A DNA stretch of 64,000 nt from an uncultured Lachnospiraceae bacterium (GTDB lineage: Bacteria; Bacillota; Clostridia; Lachnospirales; Lachnospiraceae). Location: assembly GCA_910579615.1 (NCBI GenBank), contig CAJTUA010000020.1, positions 231 to 64,230 of the forward strand, written 5' to 3'. Below are positions 8,484 through 17,148 of this stretch, piece after piece. The notes below the pieces were generated by a model, which was not told the DNA's origin, did no database searches, and saw only the letters and a list, made by a program, of their open reading frames with translations. Made by a program: the position numbers and the translations under genes. Every line of letters starts with the position of its first letter. Position 1 is the first letter of the stretch.

Positions 8484-9338
8484 ATGGCAGGGATTTTGTA
8501 TTTATGTGCAACCCCGATTGGGAATCTTGAGGATATGACGCTGCGTGCGCTGCGTGTGTTGAAGGAGGTTGACCTGATAGCGGCGGAGGATACGCGAAAC
8601 AGCATCAAGCTGCTGAACCATTTTGAAATCCACACACCAATGACAAGCTATCATGAACATAATAAGTTTGAGAAGGGGCAACTCCTGATTGGACAGTTGC
8701 TTGACGGAAAAAACATTGCGTTGGTAACGGATGCGGGAACACCGGGCATTTCTGACCCTGGAGAGGAGCTTGTGCGCATGGCGCACGAGACGGGTATTAC
8801 CGTGACCGCATTGCCGGGCGCGTGTGCGGCGGTGAATGCGCTAGTTTTGTCGGGGCTTCCAACAAGGCGCTTCTGCTTTGAGGCGTTTTTGCCAACCGAT
8901 AAGAAAGAGCGCAGGCAGGTTTTGGAGGAGCTTAAGCGCGAGACGCGCACGATTGTCCTGTACGAAGCCCCGCACCGGCTGCTGCGTACATTGCAGGAGC
9001 TGCTGGAAGAATTTGGGAACCGCAGCCTGACCGTGGTGCGGGAGCTGACAAAAAAGCATGAGACGGTTTTTCGGACAACGCTTGCGAAAGCGTTGGTTCA
9101 TTATACGGAAAATGAACCGAAGGGGGAATGCGTCCTTGTACTGGAGGGCATTGATATGGAAGCGGTGCGTGAAAAACAGCAACAGGACTGGCTTTTGGTG
9201 CCGCTCGAAGAACATATGGAGCACTATCTTTCGCAGGGTATGCCACAGAAGGACGCAATGAAAGCGGTCGCTGCGGACCGCGGGGTACCGAAGCGGGAGA
9301 TTTACGCACAGCTTCTGCGGGAAAGCGGGAAATCCTAA
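8484..9338 (+). CDS. rsmI: 16S rRNA cytidine-1402 2'-O-methyltransferase
   Basis: The 284-residue enzyme methylates the 2'-hydroxyl of C1402 in the ribosomal P site. Family landmarks are LYLCATPIGNLEDMTLRAL at the N-terminus, AEDTRNS, LVTDAGTPGISDPG and LPGACAAVNALVLSGLP. The start ATG 8484 is preceded by AAGGGGG at good spacing. It closes the housekeeping run that begins at yaaR. The C-terminal RsmI helical region is present, so the gene is complete. Confidence 0.95.
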   Translation: MAGILYLCATPIGNLEDMTLRALRVLKEVDLIAAEDTRNSIKLLNHFEIHTPMTSYHEHNKFEKGQLLIGQLLDGKNIALVTDAGTPGISDPGEELVRMAHETGITVTALPGACAAVNALVLSGLPTRRFCFEAFLPTDKKERRQVLEELKRETRTIVLYEAPHRLLRTLQELLEEFGNRSLTVVRELTKKHETVFRTTLAKALVHYTENEPKGECVLVLEGIDMEAVREKQQQDWLLVPLEEHMEHYLSQGMPQKDAMKAVAADRGVPKREIYAQLLRESGKS

Positions 9339-9411
9339 AGGGTGCCAGTATCAAAAAATTTCACCGCCATGCCGCCAAAGAGGGCAATGAAAACAAACGC
9401 CCCGGACCAGG

Positions 9412-9453
9412 ATGGTAAATAAGGAAACAATCCATGCTTCTTTTATTTACCAT
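9412..9453. repeat. Inverted repeat between rsmI and abrB
   Basis: ATGGTAAATAA (9412-9422) and TTATTTACCAT (9443-9453) form a perfect 11-bp dyad with a 20-base loop. A second dyad, GTCAGGCA/TGCCTGAC, lies at 9483-9500. Neither has a T tract. They lie between convergent genes; mRNA 3'-end protection is possible. Confidence 0.55.
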
Positions 9454-9526
9454 ATCCCGGTTCGGAGCCATGTTTTGTTTGTGTCAGGCACCTGCCTGAC
9501 AGAACTGTATGTAGGGACGGGGCAGC

Positions 9527-9790
9527 TTACTCGACAATATTAAGCCCGGCAAGCTTTGCCAACTCAAGGACAGAAGCCTTGGAAACGCTCTTACCGCAAT
9601 ATTCAACCAAATCATCCTTCTCGCCTGTAAAAATGTCGGCCGGTTCGTACTTTTGCAGAATAATACGGTCTGCTTCCACATAGATTTCCAGTGGGTCCCT
9701 TTCACCTACGCCTAGCGTCCTTCTCAACTCAATCGGGAGGGTAATGCGCCCAAGCTCGTCCAGTTTCCTTACAATACCAGTACTTTTCAT
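9527..9790 (-). CDS. abrB: AbrB-type transition-state regulator
   Basis: The 87-residue protein has the swapped-hairpin AbrB DNA-binding domain at its N-terminus: MKSTGIVRKLDELGRITLPIELRRTLGVGERDPLEIY. AbrB proteins act as global repressors of stationary-phase, biofilm and sporulation genes. The C-terminal half is shorter and different from B. subtilis AbrB, so the regulon may differ; SpoVT-like proteins share the N-domain but are about twice as long. It converges on rsmI, as abrB does on yabC in B. subtilis. AAAGGTG precedes the ATG. Confidence 0.88.
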   Translation of the reverse strand: MKSTGIVRKLDELGRITLPIELRRTLGVGERDPLEIYVEADRIILQKYEPADIFTGEKDDLVEYCGKSVSKASVLELAKLAGLNIVE

Positions 9791-9875
9791 AAAATCACCT
9801 TTACCTTTCTAAAATACTTTTTTTTCCAGAATATGGATTATTCTGTTTGAATATTGTAAAATTCTTACTATAAAT

Positions 9876-9904
9876 AAAATACCATAACTTTTTCGATTCG
9901 TCAA
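9876..9904 (-). promoter_or_regulatory. Putative abrB promoter
   Basis: On the minus strand TTGACG (plus 9899-9904) and TATTTT (plus 9876-9881) are separated by 17 bases. An AT-rich leader of about 80 bases leads to the abrB start. Confidence 0.55.
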
Positions 9905-10003
9905 CAAGAAATTTGAAAAAAATTATAAAAATTTGCAACATATTGTAAAAATAGGGAAATTAAGCGGGAAAAACGAAATTTTTTGAAGGGAGAACTTGCA
10001 AAT

Positions 10004-10702
10004 ATGTTAAATCTTATATGGGGCGGTATGATTCTTGTCGGTATTATTTATGGCGCTTTGAACGGAAAAATGCAGGAGGTGAATACCGCGGCGATTGAAT
10101 CTGCACGTGAGGCAGTAACTCTTTGCATTACGATGTTGGGGGTTATGGGTCTGTGGTTAGGCATGATGGAGGTGGCGAGGGCTTCGGGAATCATGGACCG
10201 GCTGACACGGCTGCTGCGCCCGTTTTTGCATTTCCTTTTCCCAAACATACCGAAAGGTCACCGCTGCCTTGAGCCAATCAGTGTCAATTTGATTTCAAAT
10301 CTCTTAGGACTGGGGTGGGCGGCAACCCCGGCAGGCTTGTCCGCCATGGAGGAATTGGCAAAGCTTGAGCAGGAGAGGGGGAATGAAGAATTTGCGGAAG
10401 CGGAAAATGGCGGGAAAAAAGCTGGGCGCGATGCACCGGCGATGAACCCGGGCACAAACCAAAAGGTGCCAAAAGGTATGGTTACAAGGAAAAACAGGAG
10501 TGCAAGCAATGAAATGTGCACTTTTCTGGTTTTAAATATTTCTTCCCTCCAATTGATTCCAGTCAACGTGATTGCGTACCGGGCACAATACGGGAGCGTG
10601 TCACCTACGGCAATTCTTGCCCCGGGGCTTGTGGCGACGATGTGCAGCACGCTGATAGCGGTAATTTGCTGCAAGATAATGGCAAGGAAAAGAAGATTTT
10701 AG
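10004..10702 (+). CDS. spmA: Spore maturation protein A-like membrane protein
   Basis: The 232-residue membrane protein has the nucleoside-recognition-domain pattern of SpmA: MLNLIWGGMILVGIIYGALNGKM, LWLGMMEVARASGIMD, then a conserved LGLGWAATPAGLSAMEEL core and CTFLVLNISSLQLIPVNVIAYR. SpmA acts with SpmB in dehydrating the spore core. A hydrophilic insert of about 50 residues (roughly 123-172) separates the two conserved halves and is longer than usual. No spmB follows, although the two are normally adjacent. I start at ATG 10004, after GAAGGGAG. Confidence 0.82.
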   Translation: MLNLIWGGMILVGIIYGALNGKMQEVNTAAIESAREAVTLCITMLGVMGLWLGMMEVARASGIMDRLTRLLRPFLHFLFPNIPKGHRCLEPISVNLISNLLGLGWAATPAGLSAMEELAKLEQERGNEEFAEAENGGKKAGRDAPAMNPGTNQKVPKGMVTRKNRSASNEMCTFLVLNISSLQLIPVNVIAYRAQYGSVSPTAILAPGLVATMCSTLIAVICCKIMARKRRF

Positions 10703-10809
10703 GCATTGGATAAAAACGATTCGAAGCGGCAAATAATATATCAAAATACAAGGAAGCAGGCGGAATTGCCTAAAAAGTAAAAGAATTTTCAATAAACGCG
10801 AGAAAATTA

Positions 10810-10838
10810 TTGTATATTATGTGAATTTATGGTATAAT
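10810..10838 (+). promoter_or_regulatory. Promoter of the LytTR/GHKL pair
   Basis: TTGTAT (10810-10815) and TATAAT (10833-10838) are separated by 17 bases. The leader to the response-regulator ATG is about 60 bases. Confidence 0.7.
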
Positions 10839-10905
10839 TGCACATGGAATTAGTATAAATCGTGCAATCCACACCGCACGAGGAACAAAGGGAGAAGATG
10901 CCGAA

Positions 10906-11643
10906 ATGTATATAAAAATTGTTGTATGTGATGATGACCAAACAAGTATGGAACAGATTAAGGGGTTGCTGCATGCCTATGGCAGGGAAAAAGAAATACA
11001 CATGGACATACACACATACATTTCTGCGCTGGAAGTGCAGGAAGCATTGACGGCAGGGGAACTGGAAAATGTGGACCTTTTGATGTTGGATATCATGATG
11101 GAAGGGAAAAACGGAATTGAACTGGCGGAGGACATCCGCAAAAAGGACAGGGATATCCCGATTGTCTTTGCCACAACCTCACCGGAATTTGCCTTGAAGG
11201 CATACCATGTTTTTGCAGTGCGCTATCTTTTAAAACCTCTGGAAAACGAGGCGGTTTGGGAAATGCTTGATTTTGTCATCGCGCACCTGCTCACAAAGAA
11301 AGACAAGATTTTTGGAATCAATACAAAAAAAGGCTGCGTAAATGTCAATTTTTCTGAAATCGTTCATGTAGAAAACGTTGCGCGGAAAATGTGTGTGACG
11401 CTGAAGAACGGGAAAATTTACCAGAGCGTCGGGATACGCGATTCCTTTGAGAAGCAGGTGGAGGCATTGCTGCAGGAGGAAAATTTTATCCAACCACACA
11501 AATCATATGTCGTGAACCTCGACTATGTGAGCAGTTACACGACCACAATCCTCCATATGGATAACAATAACGATATCCCTATCAGCAGGCGCAACAGCCT
11601 GGAAGTTAAAACCCGTTATTTAAAATACCTGACGCTGAGGTGA
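10906..11643 (+). CDS. LytTR-family response regulator (AgrA-like)
   Basis: The 245-residue regulator has an N-terminal receiver domain with acidic residues at VVCDDDQ, predicted phosphoacceptor Asp62 in LLMLDIMMEGKNGIELA, and Lys in RYLLKPL. A LytTR DNA-binding domain follows from about residue 140 (FSEIVHVENVARKMCVTLKNGK and FIQPHKSYVVNLDYVSSY). Such proteins bind paired imperfect 9-bp repeats near promoters. It is transcribed with the sensor kinase seven bases downstream. No agrB or agrD is nearby, so the signal is unknown. Confidence 0.9.
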   Translation: MYIKIVVCDDDQTSMEQIKGLLHAYGREKEIHMDIHTYISALEVQEALTAGELENVDLLMLDIMMEGKNGIELAEDIRKKDRDIPIVFATTSPEFALKAYHVFAVRYLLKPLENEAVWEMLDFVIAHLLTKKDKIFGINTKKGCVNVNFSEIVHVENVARKMCVTLKNGKIYQSVGIRDSFEKQVEALLQEENFIQPHKSYVVNLDYVSSYTTTILHMDNNNDIPISRRNSLEVKTRYLKYLTLR

Positions 11644-11650
11644 GCAAGCT

Positions 11651-12949
11651 ATGTTCGACTTCATATTGTACCGCATATCGATGGTCTGGATGTTTATCTT
11701 TTTCCTGTATTTTCTGCCTCGGACACTTAAGCATTGGAAGACCTTTCTTTTGTTTGGCATCTACTTTGTGCTGTCTACAGCTTTTGATTACATTGCGGGC
11801 TTTGTACCCGGGTTTGGGTTAAGCAGAGTCGAAAATACCATCGTCCAATCGTTCCTGACGCAGCTGACCGTGTTTCTTGTCTGTCGGTACCACGATGGCA
11901 GGGCGCTTTTTGTTGGCCTGACAGGGGCAGCGTATGTGCTCCTTGGCAATGTCCTTGGTATAGAATTTCATGTCTGGAGCGGAAGGTTCTTTACGGGGCT
12001 TTTGATTGCGGCAATGACGCATTTCCTTGTATTTATGCTTTTATACATTAAATTGCGCACAGCATTTCTAAGGCAGTTGGAAAAACAGGGCGGCAGATGG
12101 CTGCGCCTGTGTATTATCCCGCTGCTTTTCTATCTTTCTGTGTACAGTATCATGATTTGGCCCGCGGATATCAATAAGCACCCGGAAAATCTTCTTGGCA
12201 CGCTGTTCATCCTGTTTTTGATGATTGCCTCCTACACTATTATTTTCAGCACGATGGACAACTATGAAAAACTGGAAACACAGCGCTCGGATATGGCGCT
12301 GATGGAAAAATATGCGCAGGGGATGCGGGAGCAGCTGGAGCTTATGCAGGGCAATGAGGAAAAAAGCGCGATACTGCGCCACGACATGAGGCATTATGCG
12401 GTCGTGCTGTCCGGCTATCTGCGAAACGGTGAGTATGACAAAATCGAAGAAGCGATGGCAGGAACGGTGTCGCGCCTGGAAGAATTAAAATGTGAAACTT
12501 TCTGCGAAAATGTTGCAGTCAACAGCATTGTGGCGCATTACGCGGCGGAGGCGCGCAGGGACAAAATCAAATTTGACAGTCAACTGGACATTCCGCGGGT
12601 ACTTTCCATCGATGAATTTGAATTTGCCGTGGTACTCTCCAATCTCTTGAGTAACGCGGTGCGCGAAGCAGGTGCCGACGCAGGGCATCCGGGCGAAATC
12701 CGGATGTCGGCACGCCGGGTTAAGAGGCAGCTGGCAATGGAAATTTCAAATACCTATGTGAATGAGATTGTATTTGGGGAAGATGGGCTGCCGATTTCAA
12801 AACGCGGAGCCGGACATGGTTATGGAAGCAGGAGTGTGCAGGCGTTTGTCCGGAAATACAAAGCAGTGTATGACTGCCAGGTGGAGGGAAACTGGTTTTT
12901 CGTGAGAATGGTGGTGGACATATCTGCACAAGGCGGAGAACAACAATAA
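11651..12949 (+). CDS. GHKL sensor histidine kinase (AgrC-like)
   Basis: The 432-residue kinase begins with a membrane domain of about six hydrophobic helices (residues 5-205). A coiled linker leads to the H-box ILRHDMRHY with predicted phosphorylated His244. The ATPase domain has LSNLLSNAVREA (N-box) and a GAGHGYGSRSV glycine motif. This is the AgrC/GHKL layout, usually paired with LytTR regulators, as here. The membrane domain suggests sensing of a peptide or small molecule at the membrane. Which ligand it senses cannot be inferred. Confidence 0.9.
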   Translation: MFDFILYRISMVWMFIFFLYFLPRTLKHWKTFLLFGIYFVLSTAFDYIAGFVPGFGLSRVENTIVQSFLTQLTVFLVCRYHDGRALFVGLTGAAYVLLGNVLGIEFHVWSGRFFTGLLIAAMTHFLVFMLLYIKLRTAFLRQLEKQGGRWLRLCIIPLLFYLSVYSIMIWPADINKHPENLLGTLFILFLMIASYTIIFSTMDNYEKLETQRSDMALMEKYAQGMREQLELMQGNEEKSAILRHDMRHYAVVLSGYLRNGEYDKIEEAMAGTVSRLEELKCETFCENVAVNSIVAHYAAEARRDKIKFDSQLDIPRVLSIDEFEFAVVLSNLLSNAVREAGADAGHPGEIRMSARRVKRQLAMEISNTYVNEIVFGEDGLPISKRGAGHGYGSRSVQAFVRKYKAVYDCQVEGNWFFVRMVVDISAQGGEQQ

Positions 12950-12995
12950 AGTGAAATGATGCAGGACGCTGCATTTTGCAACTTAACTGAAAATC

Positions 12996-13052
12996 TTAAA
13001 AAGGCGGCCGCACATAGGAGAATCAATGATTTTCCCCGTGCAGCCGCCCTTC
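12996..13052 (-). terminator. Terminator of the purine permease gene
   Basis: Read on the minus strand, AAGGGCGGCTGCAC pairs with GTGCGGCCGCCTT around a loop of about 24 bases and is followed by TTTTTAAG. It lies about 50 bases after the permease stop codon. It may also serve the convergent kinase gene. Confidence 0.75.
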
Positions 13053-13098
13053 TGCCATCAAGCCTTGTATATCTTAAGAATTTTTCCGCAGGTTTCTT

Positions 13099-14517
13099 TT
13101 AGTGCGTCACAAAGAACATAATTGCAAACAGAGCGCCGATGACCCAGGTGCCAACATTGATTTCCTTCGCCTTGCCTGTGAACAGCTTAATAAATATATA
13201 GGAAATCAAGCCAAACGCAATACCGTAGCTGATATTGTAAGTAAACGGCATGAATGAAATGGTAAGGAATGCAGGGAGGGCAATCGCAGGGTCATTCCAC
13301 TCGATTTTCAGGACGGCACCCATCATCAGGACACCAACGAAAATAAGGACGGCAGCAGTCGCACAGCCTGGAATCAGTGCTGCAATCGGGCTTAAAAACA
13401 TTGTGATGAAGAACAGTGCGGCGGTAACCATGGCAGAAAGCCCGGTACGTCCGCCCTCCGCGATACCGGAGGATGCCTCCACGAAAGTCGTAACCGTTGA
13501 AGTACCACATACCGAACCACAAACCGTCGCAATCGCGTCGGAAAGCATTGCCTTCTCAAAATTCGGAACCTCGCCCTTTTCGTTCAGCATATTGCCGCGG
13601 GAGCAGGCTCCAAAAAGTGTGCCGAGCGTATCAAACATATCCACAAGGCAGAACGCAAGAGCGGTCGTAATCAGCAGGACAATCAGCGAACCCACACTGT
13701 GGTCTGCGAGGTAGCCGCTAAAGTCAAAGCCCTGCGTGAACACCGTACCCAAAGCAATTTCACCGAAATCCTTAAATGCGGTGAGTGGATTAAAATTAAA
13801 TTTATCACTAAAACCAACATAAAAATCTTTAACCGTAATGCCAAGAATATAATACGCCGCGGTGCCGCCGAGCATTCCCCAGAAAACAGCACCCTTCACC
13901 TTGCGGGCGGACAGTGCAGCAATCGCAATCAGGGCAAAAATGGTAACAAGCAAAGGCATGATGGTTGCCCAGGTTGCCGTGCCATTAAAAATATTGAACG
14001 ATACAAGGGTAACACCAGTGGAGGAATCCGGAACAACAATCCCTGCATTCTGAAGCCCAAGAAAGGCAATGAACAAACCGATACCTGCCGGGATTGCCAT
14101 CCGCACAGTAGCCGGAATTGCCTCAAAAATCTTTTTGCGCACGCCCGTCAGCGTTAAGGCAATAAAGAGAAGACCGTCAAAAAGAACAAGTACAAGGGCG
14201 TTCGCGTAGGAAAGACCGAGGCCGAAGCAGACGGTGTAAACAAAGAAAGCATTTAAGCCCATGCCGGAAGCCTGTGCAAGTGGCAGATTGGCAAGCAGAC
14301 CGATGAGCAGCGTGCCCGCAACCGCTGAAACCGCCGTTGCGATGTAGACCGCATTGTACATCTTGTCCGCCGTTGTCCCGGTCATTTCTGCCAAATTTGC
14401 GAACATGCCCGAGTTGACCATGAGGATGTAAGCCATCGCCATGAATGTTGTCAGACCGGCTAAAATCTCGGTCTTAACGGTAGATCCTTTTTCTTTCACC
14501 TGGAAATATTTTTCCAT
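13099..14517 (-). CDS. NCS2-family (AzgA/PbuG-type) purine permease
   Basis: The 472-residue membrane protein belongs to the AzgA branch of the NCS2 family: KTEILAGLTTFMAMAYILMVNSGMF at the N-terminus, ASGMGLNAFFVYTVCF, VDMFDTLGTLFGACSR, and SSGIAEGGRTGLSAM. Members import hypoxanthine, guanine or adenine with protons. Length and the 12-14 predicted hydrophobic helices fit the family. I start at ATG 14517 (MEKYFQVKEKG), preceded by AAGAGG; an upstream ATG adds 26 unrelated residues. I looked for a purine riboswitch in the leader and did not see its core; a GC hairpin is present instead. Confidence 0.9.
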   Translation of the reverse strand: MEKYFQVKEKGSTVKTEILAGLTTFMAMAYILMVNSGMFANLAEMTGTTADKMYNAVYIATAVSAVAGTLLIGLLANLPLAQASGMGLNAFFVYTVCFGLGLSYANALVLVLFDGLLFIALTLTGVRKKIFEAIPATVRMAIPAGIGLFIAFLGLQNAGIVVPDSSTGVTLVSFNIFNGTATWATIMPLLVTIFALIAIAALSARKVKGAVFWGMLGGTAAYYILGITVKDFYVGFSDKFNFNPLTAFKDFGEIALGTVFTQGFDFSGYLADHSVGSLIVLLITTALAFCLVDMFDTLGTLFGACSRGNMLNEKGEVPNFEKAMLSDAIATVCGSVCGTSTVTTFVEASSGIAEGGRTGLSAMVTAALFFITMFLSPIAALIPGCATAAVLIFVGVLMMGAVLKIEWNDPAIALPAFLTISFMPFTYNISYGIAFGLISYIFIKLFTGKAKEINVGTWVIGALFAIMFFVTH

Positions 14518-14863
14518 AAACCAACCTCTTTCCGCGCTGTGCCTTATCAGATCCCGAAACAAGGGGATTTTGCCCATCCCGCATGGACAGCGCATTCATG
14601 CGGGGTGGGAATATATTATAAAAATACCATAAAATTTCTGAAAATTCAAGTATTCGGGAAGAAAAGACACGACAAAATCATTTTGGGATATTTTGAAAAC
14701 ATTTTTTAATGAAACCTTAATTCCGAAAAGCTTGCATATTTGCGTTTTCACCGTTACAATGGACAGGAAGGTGCTATGCGAAAAAGTGCAGGGTGCCATA
14801 TCGGAAAAACAGAATGGTGTGCCAGAAAACAGGCATTGCACCGGGGAAGCGGGGGAATGGCAT
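14518..14863. other. Divergent region between permease and two-component genes
   Basis: It contains a 13-bp, one-mismatch hairpin at 14573-14609 (CCCATCCCGCATG/CATGCGGGGTGGG) in the permease leader, a minus-strand TATAAT (plus 14615-14620) for the permease, and a plus-strand promoter at 14732-14760. No small gene is convincing; the upstream in-frame extension of the response regulator lacks a start signal. Confidence 0.55.
14732..14760 (+). promoter_or_regulatory. Promoter of the OmpR-type two-component operon
   Basis: TTGCAT (14732-14737) and TACAAT (14755-14760) are 17 bases apart. The leader to the regulator ATG is about 100 bases. Confidence 0.6.
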
Positions 14864-15559
14864 ATGGCAAAAATATTGATTGTGGAAGATGAAGTAAAGA
14901 TTGCGCGGTTCGTAGAACTGGAATTAAAATACGAGGGCTATGAGGTGGAAATCGCCAATGATGGCAGGACGGGGCTTGATAAGGCGCTGCATTCCGGGGC
15001 GGATTTGGTACTTTTGGATATCATGCTGCCGGGGCTTTCCGGAATCGAAGTCTGCCGCCGGGTGCGCACGGAATCGGAAATCCCGATTATCATGCTGACA
15101 GCGAAGGACGATGTGACGGACAAAGTGGCAGGGCTTGACATGGGCGCGGATGACTATATGACAAAACCATTTGCAATTGAGGAGCTCCTGGCGCGCATCC
15201 GCGTGGCACTCAACCGCCATGCAAAGCGCTCTGGCGGGCAGGAGAATGCGAAGGCGGATAGGCTTTCCTTCCATGAGCTGCGCTTGGAACTCGGGCAGCA
15301 TGCGGCGTATTTCGGCGAGGAGGAACTAAACCTCACCAAAAAAGAATATGAACTTTTGGAGTATCTCCTGAAAAATAAAAATATTGCGGTGACGCGCGAA
15401 CAGCTGCTCAACAATGTTTGGGGCTACGAATACTTTGGCGACACAAATGTAGTGGATGTCTACATCCGTTACCTACGCCAGAAAATTGACGACAGATTCG
15501 GCGTGCATGTCATCAGCACCGTGCGCGGAGTGGGGTATATCATAAAAGATGAAAAATAA
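14864..15559 (+). CDS. OmpR/PhoB-family response regulator
   Basis: The 231-residue protein has a receiver domain (acidic residues EDE at 8-10, phosphoacceptor Asp52 in LVLLDIMLPG, Lys in DDYMTKPFAIEELLARI) and a C-terminal winged helix ending in VYIRYLRQKIDDRFGVHVISTVRGVGYII. It binds DNA as a dimer when phosphorylated. I start at MAKILIVEDE with GGGGGAATGG upstream. Its last 11 bases overlap the kinase gene, which indicates translational coupling. Target genes cannot be read from the sequence. Confidence 0.95.
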   Translation: MAKILIVEDEVKIARFVELELKYEGYEVEIANDGRTGLDKALHSGADLVLLDIMLPGLSGIEVCRRVRTESEIPIIMLTAKDDVTDKVAGLDMGADDYMTKPFAIEELLARIRVALNRHAKRSGGQENAKADRLSFHELRLELGQHAAYFGEEELNLTKKEYELLEYLLKNKNIAVTREQLLNNVWGYEYFGDTNVVDVYIRYLRQKIDDRFGVHVISTVRGVGYIIKDEK

Positions 15560-17102
15560 ATTTATGGAACGGCTGCGGCAGTTTTTGCAGAAAACATGGC
15601 TGCCGCTAAAGAAAAAGAAAGAAGCGTTCATTGGCAGGCTCCGGCTGTCGATGAGCTTCCGCATTTCTTGGAACTATTTAAAGCTGATGGTGGTCAACGG
15701 CGTGATTTTTATGGCGGTATTCATGGTTCTGTACCTGAACGTCCAGACAGAAGAATACAGTGCGTTGGCGGATAATGTGACGGCGGTGGTTGTAAACATG
15801 GCTGCGTTGGGTTCCGGCGCGGAGATTGGGATGAGCCTTATGGACAGTTACGGGCGTGCGGACGGGCAGGAACTCGGAGCCGGGAAAATGCCGGACGGCA
15901 CAGCAAACACCCGCTTCCATAATTGGCTTCTCACGAAGCAGGAAACGCTGAACCCATATACGGGGCGGGGCGTATACCTGATTGTACAGGAAAAGTCCTC
16001 CGGGAAAATCCTTTATGACGACACAGAATTTACAGTGAAGGGTTTCCTGTTTTTTAAAGATGTGCATCTCGATTTTTCGGACAAAGAGCACCATATTATC
16101 GTAAATACCCGCATTGCGCTTCCGGTGGGCGGTACAGTTTACGAGTTGGTTTACAGCTATAACATGTCAAAAGACTATGGGCGGATGTGGCGGTTAATGC
16201 TTAATATGAGTTTTCTCTACGCCGTCATTGTGTTCTTTATCCTGCACGAAGCGCGCGGGCAAAATTTGCGGATGCTCACGCCGATTCAGGAAATGTCGGA
16301 CACCATCAACCGCATTACCGTAAACAACCTTCACAGCGAGCGCCTGAACCTTTCCGGTGTCACGGATGAGCTGCGCGAGCTTGCGGAAACATTCAACGAC
16401 ATGCTTGACCGTCTAGAAACATCCTACGAGAGCCAAAAGCAATTTGTTTCGGACGCCTCGCATGAGCTGCGCACGCCGATTGCGGTCGTGCAGGGCTATG
16501 CGAATATGTTAAAGCGTTGGGGCAGCAAGGACGAGGCGGTTTTGGAGGAGTCCGTTGAGGCAATTTCCAGCGAAGCCTTGCAGATGCAGGACTTGGTTGA
16601 GAAGCTTTTGTTCCTGTCACGCCACGACAAGAAAACCCTGAAGCTGAAAAAAGAGCAGTTCAATATGAAGCCAATCGTTGAGGAGATGGTCAAAGAGACG
16701 CGCCTTGTGGCGAAAAACCGCAATATCGATGCGCCAGTCCTGGAAGCCGTGCGGGTTTACGGCGACAAACAAGCATTGAAGCAGGCGATTCGCGTCTTTA
16801 TTGACAATGCGGGGAAATACACGGAGGATGGCGACACCATCCGCATTTCATGCGAAAACCGGCAGGGCGACTGCGTGATTACCGTCGAAGATACCGGCAT
16901 TGGCATGAAAAGCAAGGATTTGGACAATATTTTCAGCCGTTTTTACCGGGCGGATGATGTGCGCGACAAAAAAATCGAAGGGCACGGGCTCGGGCTGTCG
17001 ATTGCGAAGCTGATTATTATGGCGCATACCGGGCGGATTAAGATACGCACGCAGTATACGAAGGGGACGAGCTTTATTGTGACGATTCCGAAGATGAGGT
17101 GA
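15549..17102 (+). CDS. HAMP-containing sensor histidine kinase
   Basis: The 517-residue kinase has two transmembrane helices (about 45-65 and 215-233) flanking an extracytoplasmic domain of some 150 residues, then a HAMP region, the dimerisation motif VSDASHELRTP with predicted phosphorylated His305, and an ATPase domain with FIDNAGKYT (N-box), VEDTGIGM (G1) and GHGLGLSI (G2). The ATG lies inside the last codons of the regulator gene. It is the partner of the upstream OmpR-type regulator. The stimulus is unknown. Confidence 0.95.
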   Translation: MKNKFMERLRQFLQKTWLPLKKKKEAFIGRLRLSMSFRISWNYLKLMVVNGVIFMAVFMVLYLNVQTEEYSALADNVTAVVVNMAALGSGAEIGMSLMDSYGRADGQELGAGKMPDGTANTRFHNWLLTKQETLNPYTGRGVYLIVQEKSSGKILYDDTEFTVKGFLFFKDVHLDFSDKEHHIIVNTRIALPVGGTVYELVYSYNMSKDYGRMWRLMLNMSFLYAVIVFFILHEARGQNLRMLTPIQEMSDTINRITVNNLHSERLNLSGVTDELRELAETFNDMLDRLETSYESQKQFVSDASHELRTPIAVVQGYANMLKRWGSKDEAVLEESVEAISSEALQMQDLVEKLLFLSRHDKKTLKLKKEQFNMKPIVEEMVKETRLVAKNRNIDAPVLEAVRVYGDKQALKQAIRVFIDNAGKYTEDGDTIRISCENRQGDCVITVEDTGIGMKSKDLDNIFSRFYRADDVRDKKIEGHGLGLSIAKLIIMAHTGRIKIRTQYTKGTSFIVTIPKMR

Positions 17103-17148
17103 AGGGGGGGCGGGGAGGCGGTGTGGTAGTGTGGTTGTTTTATGAATT

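Noticed and set aside
9339..9526. Remnant coding sequence between rsmI and abrB
   Set aside because: Minus-strand fragments read as hydrophobic residues, but only across frameshifts and without a family I can name.
14518..14640. Purine riboswitch before the NCS2 permease
   Set aside because: The leader has a GC hairpin but I do not find the conserved three-way-junction core sequences, so no riboswitch is called.
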